NCBI GenBank assembly: GCA_004555725.1
Contig: SFHC01000002.1
Coordinates: 1-64,000 of the forward strand
Source of the DNA: [Eubacterium] saphenum
GTDB lineage: Bacteria > Bacillota > Clostridia > Peptostreptococcales > Anaerovoracaceae
Direction: 5' to 3'
DNA length: 64,000 nucleotides
The position numbers and the translations under genes were made by a program. The notes below the pieces were generated by a model. That model saw only the letters and a list, made by a program, of their open reading frames with translations, had not been told where the DNA came from and ran no database searches. Below, in pieces: positions 1 to 7,185 of this stretch; within the stretch, counting starts at the first letter, position 1, and each line of letters starts with the position of its first letter.

Positions 1-36
1 AATTGCATATACTGACTGCAGAAGAGAGGTGATTTT

Positions 37-309
37 ATGGCGACTACAAATTTGAATATAAGAACCGATAAGGAGATCAAAGAGCAAGCCGAACAGATTT
101 TTTCAGATCTTGGATTGAATATGACAACTGCAGTGAATATGTTCCTGAGATCTACTATTCGTGAGAATGGAATTCCTTTTGATTTGAAACTGGAGGTTCC
201 TAACGAAGTAACCACGGCAGCGATTGAAGAAGGCAGACGAATTGCTTCTGATCCTGATGTAAAAGGCTATACCGATATTAGCGAGCTTAAAGCGGCACTT
301 GAATTATGA
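37..309 (+). CDS. relB: RelB/DinJ-family antitoxin
   Basis: Antitoxin of a type II DinJ-YafQ module. The family binds and neutralises the adjacent endoribonuclease toxin and represses its own operon through an N-terminal ribbon-helix-helix fold. The 90-residue protein shows the family opening (NLNIRTDKEIKEQAEQIF) and the LGLNMTTAVNMFL segment, followed by a C-terminal toxin-wrapping tail. The ATG at 37 is preceded by GAGAGGTG. Its stop codon overlaps the toxin start (ATGA at 306-309), so the two are translationally coupled. The promoter and any operator lie mostly outside the window. The pair sits in the accessory patch next to guaA. Confidence 0.9.
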   Translation: MATTNLNIRTDKEIKEQAEQIFSDLGLNMTTAVNMFLRSTIRENGIPFDLKLEVPNEVTTAAIEEGRRIASDPDVKGYTDISELKAALEL

Positions 310-587
310 TGTATGAAGTGAAATTTACCAGCCAGTTTAAAAAGGATCTGAAACTGGCAAAGAAGCAACAAAAAAGCCTTGATAAATTATTCGAGGTCAT
401 AGACATTCTTTCTAACGGTAATCCCTTGGACGCAAAATATCACGACCATGAACTGACCGGAAACTATAAAGGAACGAGAGAATGTCATATTGAGCCGGAT
501 TGGCTTCTGATTTATGAACTCAGAGACGACGTGCTCGTATTGATGCTTTATCGACTCGGATCACATTCAGAGTTATTCAAAAAATAG
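306..587 (+). CDS. yafQ: YafQ-family mRNA interferase toxin
   Basis: Ribosome-dependent mRNA endonuclease toxin of the RelE/YafQ superfamily, partner of the antitoxin immediately upstream. At 93 residues it has the usual length. The catalytic set known from E. coli YafQ can be read directly: His48 (YHDHEL), His61 and Asp65 (CHIEPDW), His87 (GSHSELF) and Phe91. Nothing suggests inactivation. ATG at 306 overlaps the antitoxin stop; a second ATG at 309 is also possible. The gene ends 67 bases before a strong hairpin (654-681) that may terminate the operon. Confidence 0.9.
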   Translation: MMYEVKFTSQFKKDLKLAKKQQKSLDKLFEVIDILSNGNPLDAKYHDHELTGNYKGTRECHIEPDWLLIYELRDDVLVLMLYRLGSHSELFKK

Positions 588-653
588 AATACTGAAAAAT
601 GGGGGTATGTAAGTTTTTCTGTAAATAAAGGTCTTCCGTGAGAAGTGTATAGT

Positions 654-681
654 GAGCTGGTCAGTTCCTTCTGACCAGCTC
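654..681. terminator. 11-bp perfect hairpin after the toxin gene
   Basis: Arms 654-664 and 671-681 are perfectly complementary around a six-base loop. It lies downstream of yafQ (plus strand) and also downstream of the transposase remnant (minus strand), inside the left part of the insertion sequence. The T-run that would make a classic terminator is weak on both strands. Confidence 0.5.
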
Positions 682-714
682 TTGAATATTGTTTAACAGA
701 ATGATCTTTCCATG

Positions 715-750
715 TCAAGACATGCCCTTGTCAAGGAGGGCATGTCTTGA
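715..750. repeat. 13-bp perfect inverted repeat
   Basis: Arms 715-727 and 738-750 are perfectly complementary with a ten-base loop. It lies 23 bases past the stop codon of the transposase remnant. It could end transposase transcription, or shield the element from outside transcription, as terminal hairpins of some insertion sequences do. Confidence 0.55.
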
Positions 751-772
751 ACATATGATCTTGTGATCTCTG

Positions 773-2021
773 CTATTCAGGCAAGCGCTCCGGGTACATA
801 ACTGACAATTCGCCTCGCACTTTTCCCCAGTTGCGAATTGGCATTGTCCACTTACGTGTGGCTTCGAATGTTGCGAGATACAGCGACTTCAGCAGCGCCT
901 GAGACCTTGGAAATACGCTCCTCTGACGGTTCAGCCGCCGCAGCGTTGAAATTCAGTGATTCTATGACGTTGGTCGTATAGAAGGCTGTTCTGACATCCC
1001 TGGAAAACTTGAAAATCGGGGATATGGCGTCCCAGTTGTCGCTCCAGCGTTTCATAGCATATGGATACTGCGGGCTCCATTTATCTGTAACGTGATCAAG
1101 TTGTGCCAGTGCGGACTTTTCATCAGGAGCTGTATATATAATCCTTTGCAAAGGCCTTCATGTCTTTATTTGCCACATATTTCAGCGTATTTCTGACCAT
1201 ATGTACGATGCAACGCTGATGCTCTGTTTTCGGAAATGCGGCCGAAATAGCATCCTTTATTCCGGTCAACCCATCTGAACAAAGGATCAATATGTCCTGA
1301 ACACCTCTGTTCTTCAACGAATTTAAAACAGACAGCCAATATTTGCTGCTTTCGTTTTCTCCGACATCTATCGACAGGACATCTTTTTTCCATCTGCGTC
1401 GATACCGAGGACAACATACGCTGCACGCTTCTGTACAACACCGTCTTCTCTTACAGAAAAATGAATTGCATCAATGAATACGATCGGGTATACCGCTTCC
1501 AGCGGACGGTTCTTCCAGTCTTCGATCTGCGGCAGTATCTTATCTGTTACGTCTGAAATGAAACTTTCTGAAGTCTCAAAGCCGTATATATCCTCGATCG
1601 TTTCAGATATCTGCTTTGTGGTCATTCCCTTTGCGTACATCGATATGATCTTCCGGTCTATATCCGAAATATCCTTCTGACGCTTTTTTACGACCTTAGG
1701 TTCAAAGGAGGAGTTACGGTCCTGTGGAACGTCGATGGACATACTGCCGTAGCTTGAATTGACTCGTTTATTCTTATATCCGTTTCGATAATTCCGTTCA
1801 AAGTCATCCGAATTCGCCCGCTCAGATTTTTCATAGCCGATATGTTCATCCATTTCGGCTTCCATCATTTCCTTGATCGTGCCGCCGAGCAGATCCTTGA
1901 GAGCATCCTGTATATCTTGAGCGCTCTCTATATCGTACTCTTCAAGCAGCCCGCGGATGATCTCACGTTTTCCTTCAGTCATTTCGACATGACGCACTGG
2001 TTTCTTTGGTTTTCTGGCCAT
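773..2021 (-). pseudogene. IS256-family (mutator-type) transposase, three frame disruptions
   Basis: DDE transposase of the IS256 family, broken. The first 217 residues (2021 to about 1383) are intact up to the conserved VFIDAIHFSV and GIDADGKK segments. Reading then shifts frame at a run of six A (1384-1389) and continues as DVLSIDVGENESSKYW and CSDGLTGIKDAI. It shifts again near 1139-1141, where about eight bases are missing, and once more near 949-953, where one base is extra. After that it reads through the family C-terminus (WTMPIRNWGK) to a TAG at 773-775. The first shift lies on A AAA AAG (1389-1383), a canonical -1 slippery heptamer in the right phase, but the two later lesions leave no full product. 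Confidence 0.85.
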
Positions 2022-2131
2022 AGTAAAAGGCCCTCCATGAATTAATGATTGCTGTCACGAAAGGCCTTGTCAAACATTTTTACAGACTTTTTTCTATTGT
2101 CCCGCACACAAACTGAATCACTAATATACAT

Positions 2132-2162
2132 GCCCTGAGCAACATGCTGATATGCTCAGGGC
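2132..2162. repeat. 10-bp hairpin between IS element and parA remnant
   Basis: Arms 2132-2141 and 2153-2162 are perfectly complementary with an 11-base loop. On the plus strand it is followed by CTATTTTCG, a weak T-run. It lies just past the stop codon of the truncated parA on the minus strand. Confidence 0.5.
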
Positions 2163-2173
2163 TATTTTCGTAT

Positions 2174-2608
2174 TCAGAAAGAGTTGATGGTGATCATGCC
2201 AAGGGATGGCATGCAGTCGATAAGGACATATTCGTAGTTTTTCTTTACCGATTGGAGAAGGTTATCCAGCACCTTTTCTCTGCTCATGGCGTTCACCAAA
2301 CTGATTTCCATAGAAGAAAGATCCAGATTGGACGGGATCAGGTCCACGCCTTCCTTGTGATGGAGAATCGTTTCTTCCACGATGGGTTTGCAGTCCCGGG
2401 TGACCAGATACATGAGCCTGCCCAGGGATTTCTCCAGATCGTCCCCGTTCCATCCCAGAGACTGGGTGAGGTCTCCCTGCGGGTCCGCATCCACCAGGAG
2501 CACCCGCTTTCCCTGACGGGCAAGGCCAACACCCAGATTCAGCGCTGTCGTGGTTTTTCCGACGCCTCCTTTCTGGTTGCAGATCGCAATGGTTTCGCAT
2601 TTTGCCAT
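2174..2608 (-). pseudogene. ParA-family partition ATPase, C-terminally truncated
   Basis: N-terminal half of a Walker-type ParA/Soj ATPase, which positions plasmids or integrative elements in the cell. The deviant Walker A (KGGVGKTTTALNLG), the Walker A' (LLVDADPQGDLT) and the Walker B region (YVLIDCMPSLGM) are present. Family members usually have about 250-275 residues; this one stops at 144, directly after MITINSF, where others continue with the last third of the domain. Truncation coincides with the nearby insertion sequence. ATG at 2608 follows a good AGGAGGTAGG ribosome site. It is 10 bases downstream of the 143-residue gene, so the two form one unit. Unlikely to work. Confidence 0.8.
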
Positions 2609-2618
2609 TTCCTACCTC

Positions 2619-3050
2619 CTAACTCAGCAGTTTCTGATCCTTACTGGGGAACATGTCGCGAAGCCAGCCTTCCACGCAGTACCAGTCGATATATTCATCA
2701 TCGAAGAATGCGTCCGCAAACACCTCCAGGGCATTGAGAATCTCATCGGCACAATGTTTCAATGCTTCCAGTTCCGCCGCAGCAGACTTCATTCCGTTCT
2801 GAAGAAATATTCTTCCAAGCAGCGTGATTAGTGCTTCCGGCTCTCCGGAAAAGGCCTCGTTTTCCAGTCTTTTCACGATCTCAATGACATCATCCTCATC
2901 CATATCTTCGGTCATCTCTGCGAAATGCTCTGCAGCACGTCTTGCCAGTGTGTCCACCAGCGGACAGTCTCCGCAGGGTGCCGGTTCATGAGACTCGTTT
3001 CCTCCCGATCCCATAGCAATAACTCTCATTGTTTCCTTTGTCACAGTCAT
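2619..3050 (-). CDS. Hypothetical acidic protein of mobile-element type
   Basis: 143 residues, not assigned to a family I can name. It has a Cys-x2-Cys near the N-terminus (CGDCPLVDTLA) and then a helical, Glu/Asp-rich body with a FFDDEYIDWYCVEGWL stretch near the end. The ATG at 3050 is preceded by GAAAGGATG. It lies directly upstream of the truncated parA on the same strand, so it was probably part of the same partition or maintenance operon. Function not inferred. Confidence 0.65.
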   Translation of the reverse strand: MTVTKETMRVIAMGSGGNESHEPAPCGDCPLVDTLARRAAEHFAEMTEDMDEDDVIEIVKRLENEAFSGEPEALITLLGRIFLQNGMKSAAAELEALKHCADEILNALEVFADAFFDDEYIDWYCVEGWLRDMFPSKDQKLLS

Positions 3051-3079
3051 GGTTCATCCTTTCTCCGGCTCTGCCGGAT

Positions 3080-3114
3080 AAAAAATAACCCCGCACCGGA
3101 TTGTGCAGGGTTAT
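3080..3114 (-). terminator. Rho-independent terminator after the 46-residue gene
   Basis: On the minus strand a hairpin (arms 3103-3114 and 3085-3096, one mismatch) is followed by TTATTTTTTA. It closes transcription of the small gene at 3143-3283 before the 143-residue gene starts. Confidence 0.7.
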
Positions 3115-3142
3115 GTATTCAGCACCGGCTGAAAGGATGAAC

Positions 3143-3283
3143 TTATTCCATGAATTTCACCAGAAGATCGTCGATGGCATCCGTATACCGGTTTTCCCGG
3201 ATCAGTTTGTTTTTCATTTCAATCAGACAGAGGATAATGATCCGCCTCTCGTCATAGCTCAGCTTATATCTGGATCCGAACAT
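3143..3283 (-). CDS. Small conserved mobile-element protein (46 aa)
   Basis: Short minus-strand gene. It reads MFGSRYKLSYDERRIIILCL, continues with a basic Asn/Lys/Arg stretch, and ends DAIDDLLVKFME. I recall very similar 40-50 residue proteins in conjugative elements of gut Firmicutes, but their role is not known to me. A perfect Shine-Dalgarno (AGGAGGT) lies 6-7 bases before the ATG at 3283. A terminator follows 29 bases after the stop. The strong ribosome site and own terminator support a real gene. Confidence 0.65.
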   Translation of the reverse strand: MFGSRYKLSYDERRIIILCLIEMKNKLIRENRYTDAIDDLLVKFME

Positions 3284-3603
3284 TTCTCTGACCTCCTTTT
3301 TTCTTTATCATAAATGAAACCCGGTTTAACGGCAATTATGCGAATGATGATCTCTGTAAGTAATACTCCGCTGGAACGACTATCGCAGCAGCTGAAAACT
3401 GTCGGGATCTTTCAGCAGACATGTTTGCCTCAGCAGATGGCCGATGGTATAAAAAAAGCGGTGAACACGTTGATTTTTCAATGTATCCACCACTATGGCA
3501 ATTCTATGAAATTCTAGTATCAAATTAGTATCAGGCGTCTTTTACCAATCACTGCAACGGTTGGAATTTCAAGGGAAGCAGAGATGTGGCAAGCCACTTG
3601 GTT
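3284..3603. other. Gene-free junction between island and guaA
   Basis: No full gene is visible. On the minus strand a short open stretch (3523-3380, 47 codons from a TTG) ends in TAG and looks like the tail of something decayed. Two copies of TAGTATCA lie 11 bases apart at 3515-3522 and 3526-3533; closely spaced short repeats of this kind occur at integrase arm sites, but that reading is speculative. The guaA stop codon is at 3604-3606. Confidence 0.4.
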
Positions 3604-5145
3604 CTATTCGAACTCTATTGTCCCTGGTGGTTTGCTGGTGCAGTCGTAGAATACGCGGTTGACGTGGTCGACTTCGTTGACGATGCGGCTGGTGACTTTC
3701 TGCAGGACGTCCCACGGAAGGTTGGTAGCTTCTGCGGTCATGAAGTCGGAGGTCTCGACGGCGCGGAGGGCAATTGCATAATCATAGGTTCTGAAATCTC
3801 CCATGACGCCGACGGAACGCATATTGGTCAGGGCTGCAAAATACTGGTTAATCTTACGGTCGAGTCCGGCATTCGCGATCTCTTCTCTGTAAATCGCGTC
3901 TGCGTCCTGTACGATCTTGACTTTTTCCGGGGTGACTTCTCCGATGATGCGGATGCCGAGTCCCGGGCCAGGGAACGGCTGACGGTAAACCAGGTTCTCC
4001 GGAATGCCGAGCTCCAGTCCCGCCTGGCGCACTTCATCTTTGAACAGCATTCTCATCGGCTCGATGATCTCCTTGAAATCTACGTAATCCGGCAGTCCCC
4101 CGACATTATGGTGGGACTTGATGGTTGCGGATTTTCCCAAACCGCTTTCAATGACGTCCGGATAAATCGTTCCCTGCACCAGATAGTCGACTGCGCCGAT
4201 TTTCTTTGCTTCCTCTTCAAATACGCGGATAAATTCCTCGCCGATGATTTTGCGTTTCTTCTCCGGTTCGGTTACGCCCTTCAGTTTTTCGAAGAACCGC
4301 TCATGCGCGTCCACATGGACAAAGTTTAAGTCGTAAGGACCTTCCGGGCCGAAGACACGGTCGACGCTCTCCGCCTCGTCCTTTCGCAGAAGTCCGTGAT
4401 CGACAAATACGCAGGTCAGCTGTTTTCCGATCGCTTTGGACATCAGTACCGCTGCTACGGATGAGTCAACACCGCCGGACAGTGCGCACAGTGCCTTGCC
4501 GTCCCCAACTTTTTCCCTCAGTTCCAGGATCGTTTTGTCGACAAAATCGTCCATTCTCCAGCTGCCGCTGCAGCCGCACGGTCCGAGGACAAAGGATGAA
4601 AGGATCTTCTGACCTTCCACAGTGTGTGTAACTTCCGGGTGGAACTGAACAGCATACAGCTTCTTCTCATCATTTTCCATAGCCGCGGTCGGGCAGGCAT
4701 CTGTATGCGCCGTTGTCCGGAACCCGGCAGGAGGTTCTGCAATGTAGTCGGTATGGCTCATCCATGTAATGGTCTTCTCGGAAACATTGCCGAACAGACG
4801 GCCGCTGCGGTCAATAAAGGTCTCGGTCTTTCCGTACTCGCTGACCGGAGCTGTCTCTACTTTTCCGCCGAGGGACCATGCCATCAGCTGCGCGCCGTAG
4901 CAGATGCCCAGAATCGGAATGCCCAGGCTGAACAGGGCCGGATCATAGTGCGGAGATTTCTCATCGTACACGCTGTTCGGTCCGCCGGTAAGAATGATGC
5001 CCTTTGGATTCATTTCTTTAATCTTCTCAATCGGCATGGTATACGGATGCACTTCACAGTAAACGTTGCATTCGCGTACACGGCGCGCGATCAGCTGATT
5101 GTACTGCCCGCCAAAATCGAGCACAATAACCAGTTCTTTTTCCAT
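3604..5145 (-). CDS. guaA: GMP synthase (glutamine-hydrolysing)
   Basis: Cytoplasmic GMP synthase: makes GMP from XMP, ATP and glutamine, the last step of guanine nucleotide synthesis. 513 residues, the normal length. Glutamine-amidotransferase domain first, with nucleophile Cys82 (GICYGAQ) and His169/Glu171 (QFHPEV). Then comes the ATP-pyrophosphatase domain with SGGVDSS at 223-229, and the dimerisation domain ending KPPGTIEFE. ATG at 5145 follows TAGGAG. guaB lies upstream on the same strand, separated by a hairpin (5185-5212), so the two may be read partly together. Its 3' end borders the accessory island. Confidence 0.97.
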   Translation of the reverse strand: MEKELVIVLDFGGQYNQLIARRVRECNVYCEVHPYTMPIEKIKEMNPKGIILTGGPNSVYDEKSPHYDPALFSLGIPILGICYGAQLMAWSLGGKVETAPVSEYGKTETFIDRSGRLFGNVSEKTITWMSHTDYIAEPPAGFRTTAHTDACPTAAMENDEKKLYAVQFHPEVTHTVEGQKILSSFVLGPCGCSGSWRMDDFVDKTILELREKVGDGKALCALSGGVDSSVAAVLMSKAIGKQLTCVFVDHGLLRKDEAESVDRVFGPEGPYDLNFVHVDAHERFFEKLKGVTEPEKKRKIIGEEFIRVFEEEAKKIGAVDYLVQGTIYPDVIESGLGKSATIKSHHNVGGLPDYVDFKEIIEPMRMLFKDEVRQAGLELGIPENLVYRQPFPGPGLGIRIIGEVTPEKVKIVQDADAIYREEIANAGLDRKINQYFAALTNMRSVGVMGDFRTYDYAIALRAVETSDFMTAEATNLPWDVLQKVTSRIVNEVDHVNRVFYDCTSKPPGTIEFE

Positions 5146-5184
5146 AGTTTACTCCTATGTATCTCTGTTTCATAAAAACGATAA

Positions 5185-5212
5185 CGTCTGCTGAATAATG
5201 ATCCAGCAGACG
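5185..5212 (-). terminator. Hairpin between guaB and guaA
   Basis: Minus-strand arms 5204-5212 and 5185-5193 (9 bp, perfect) are followed by TTATCGTTTTTATG. It ends guaB transcription at least in part. Since no good promoter is visible between it and guaA, it could also act as an attenuator for guaA. Confidence 0.6.
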
Positions 5213-5322
5213 CGTATAACAATTGTGTTGTCCTGCAATGGCTGCAGCAGCCGCCCGCTGAATTCAAACAGACTGCGGTTCCGCTGCTGCGCATTTACGC
5301 GGCATTGTCAGCCGGCGAATCA

Positions 5323-6834
5323 CTACCGGATTGCGTTCTGGCTGGAATCACGCAGAATAACGTCATGCGCTCCGCCCTCGACAATGGATGTTGCGGATAC
5401 CAGCGTCATCTTGGAATTCTGCTGCAGATCATGAATGGATGTAACTCCGCAGTTGCACATGGTTGACTTGACCTTGTTCAGGGACAGGTTGACATTCTCA
5501 TGAAGAGCTCCGGCATATGGAACGTAGGAGTCTACGCCTTCCTCGAACTTCATCTTTCCGCCGTCTCCGCCGAGGTCATATCTCTGCCAGTTGCGGGCTC
5601 TGTTGGAACCCTCGCCCCAGTACTCTTTTACATAATTTCCGTTGATGTTCAGGCGGTTGGACGGAGATTCGTCAAATCTTGCAAAGTATCTTCCGAGCAT
5701 GATGAAGTCAGCGCCCATAGCCAGCGCCAGAGTCATATGATAGTCATATACGATTCCGCCGTCAGAGCAGATCGGAATATAAACTCCGGTCTCCTTGAAA
5801 TACTCGTCTCTGGCTCTTGCAACATCGATAACCGCTGTAGCCTGACCTCTGCCCATGCCCTTCTGCTCACGCGTGATACAGATGGAGCCGCCGCCGATTC
5901 CGATCTTGACAAAATCTGCTCCTGCTTCAGCAAGGAAGCGGAATCCTTCTGCATCTACAACGTTTCCAGCACCGAGCTTAACCTTGTCTCCATAATGTTC
6001 TCTGGTCCATTTCAGAGCATCAGCCTGCCATACAGAATATCCCTCGGAAGAATCCAGGCAGAGAACATCTGCTCCTGCTTCAACCAGTGCAGGAATGCGC
6101 TGTTCATAATCTCTGGTATTTACAGCTGCTCCGACGATATATCTCTTATTCTCGTCCAGCAGCTCATTCGGATGAGACTTATGGCTGTCATAGTCCTTGC
6201 GGAATACAAAGTATGCCAGTCTCTGCTGGTCGTCAATGACAGGAAGTGCATTCAGTTTATTATCCCAGAGGATGTCATTGGCCTCGCTGAGTGTGCAGCC
6301 ATTTTTAGCTGTAATCAGCTTTTCAAACGGAGTCATAAACTCAGAGATCTTGGTGTCCGGATCCATGCGGCTTACACGGTAATCTCTGCTCGTAACCATG
6401 CCGACAATCTTTCCTTCCGGAGTTCCGTCTTCTGTAATCGCAATTGTGGAATGACCGCTTCTCTGCTTCAGATTCAGAACATCCTGCAGAGTCTGATCCG
6501 GGCGGAGGTTGCTGTCGCTTCTGACAAATCCGGCCTTATACTCTTTTGCGCGCTTTACCATAGCGGCTTCGTCTTCAATGGTCTGAGAGCAGTAAATAAA
6601 CGAAATTCCGCCTTCTTTTGCAAGCGCAACAGCCATCTTATCATCGGAAACGGCCTGCATTGCTGCAGAAACCAGCGGAATATTAGCGGAAAGTTCCGGT
6701 TCTTCACCCTTCTTGAACTTTACAATTGGTGTTTTTAATGAGACGTTTTCCGGTATGCAGTCTCTGGATGTATAACCCGGGATCAGCAGATACTCACTAA
6801 ACGTTCTGCTTGGTTCATCAAAATACTGTGCCAT
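5323..6834 (-). CDS. guaB: IMP dehydrogenase
   Basis: Oxidises IMP to XMP with NAD, the rate-limiting step of GMP synthesis; cytoplasmic tetramer. 503 residues. The barrel is split by a CBS pair at about 108-222 (TSRDYRVSR, ALPVIDDQQ). The catalytic loop GSICITREQKG places the nucleophile at Cys319, and the flap carries the conserved GRYFARFDESP region. ATG at 6834 follows AGGAGGAG. It has its own promoter (6992-7022) and a leader of about 150 bases. guaA follows downstream. This is the REQKG-type loop, a variant differing from E. coli. Confidence 0.96.
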   Translation of the reverse strand: MAQYFDEPSRTFSEYLLIPGYTSRDCIPENVSLKTPIVKFKKGEEPELSANIPLVSAAMQAVSDDKMAVALAKEGGISFIYCSQTIEDEAAMVKRAKEYKAGFVRSDSNLRPDQTLQDVLNLKQRSGHSTIAITEDGTPEGKIVGMVTSRDYRVSRMDPDTKISEFMTPFEKLITAKNGCTLSEANDILWDNKLNALPVIDDQQRLAYFVFRKDYDSHKSHPNELLDENKRYIVGAAVNTRDYEQRIPALVEAGADVLCLDSSEGYSVWQADALKWTREHYGDKVKLGAGNVVDAEGFRFLAEAGADFVKIGIGGGSICITREQKGMGRGQATAVIDVARARDEYFKETGVYIPICSDGGIVYDYHMTLALAMGADFIMLGRYFARFDESPSNRLNINGNYVKEYWGEGSNRARNWQRYDLGGDGGKMKFEEGVDSYVPYAGALHENVNLSLNKVKSTMCNCGVTSIHDLQQNSKMTLVSATSIVEGGAHDVILRDSSQNAIR

Positions 6835-6991
6835 ATGCTCTCCTCCTGCCTTCCATCAAAATGCAACACAATGTTCTTTCTATTCTGAAGCGCGCAGCAC
6901 GCGTCCTGTCCATCGAACTCAGCCGATCTTGTACACGAATGTACGCACAAACACCGGACTGCTGTCTGCATCCGGGTTTCAGATTAGAAGT

Positions 6992-7022
6992 ATTTTATAC
7001 CATTTCAGACGATAAAGCAAGA
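6992..7022 (-). promoter_or_regulatory. Promoter of guaB
   Basis: Minus strand TCTTGC (7022-7017), 17-base spacer, TATAAA (6999-6994; TATAAAAT runs to 6992). About 150 bases of leader follow before the guaB ATG. I see no known riboswitch in that leader. Confidence 0.55.
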
Positions 7023-7136
7023 AGAACGCACGCACAATATTCAGGACGAAACAGAGCTCTGCGGGCAGGCATGAACATGCACATCCGCCTGCTGCACACA
7101 CTCCAGGCTGAACTGCAGTTCAGTCACCCGCATTCC

Positions 7137-7167
7137 ATAAAAAAAGGCGAGTGCATCTGCACTCGCC
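7137..7167 (-). terminator. Terminator of groEL
   Basis: Minus-strand hairpin with arms 7159-7167 and 7146-7154 (9 bp, perfect, four-base loop) followed by a run of T down to 7139. It starts 19 bases after the groEL stop. Confidence 0.9.
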
Positions 7168-7185
7168 CGCGGTCTCAGCGACTGA

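Larger units (their letters stand above)
610..2100 (-). mobile_element. IS256-family insertion sequence, degenerate
   Basis: The element holds one transposase remnant on the minus strand. Imperfect terminal inverted repeats are visible: plus-strand 619-643 resembles the reverse complement of about 2054-2088. Both carry CTGTAAA and then a 16-base block with 13 matches, with about eight bases fewer between them on the left side. Exact ends and target-site duplication could not be fixed. The right end lies only about 75 bases from the broken end of the ParA gene, which suggests that insertion, or later deletion next to it, removed the rest of parA. Confidence 0.7.
1..3603. mobile_element. Relic genomic island abutting the 3' end of guaA
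   Basis: This stretch differs in content from the housekeeping genes that follow. It holds a plus-strand toxin-antitoxin pair, a decayed IS256-family element, a truncated ParA gene, and two small minus-strand genes of the kind carried by integrative elements. It stops at the stop codon of guaA (3604-3606). The 3' end of guaA is a known integration site for integrative elements in Gram-positive bacteria. No intact integrase or repeated guaA end is visible inside the window; the outer end would lie beyond base 1. The grouping into one island is inferred. Confidence 0.5.

Noticed and set aside
5500..6738. A 412-codon plus-strand open frame opposite guaB
   Set aside because: Shadow of guaB, no domain.
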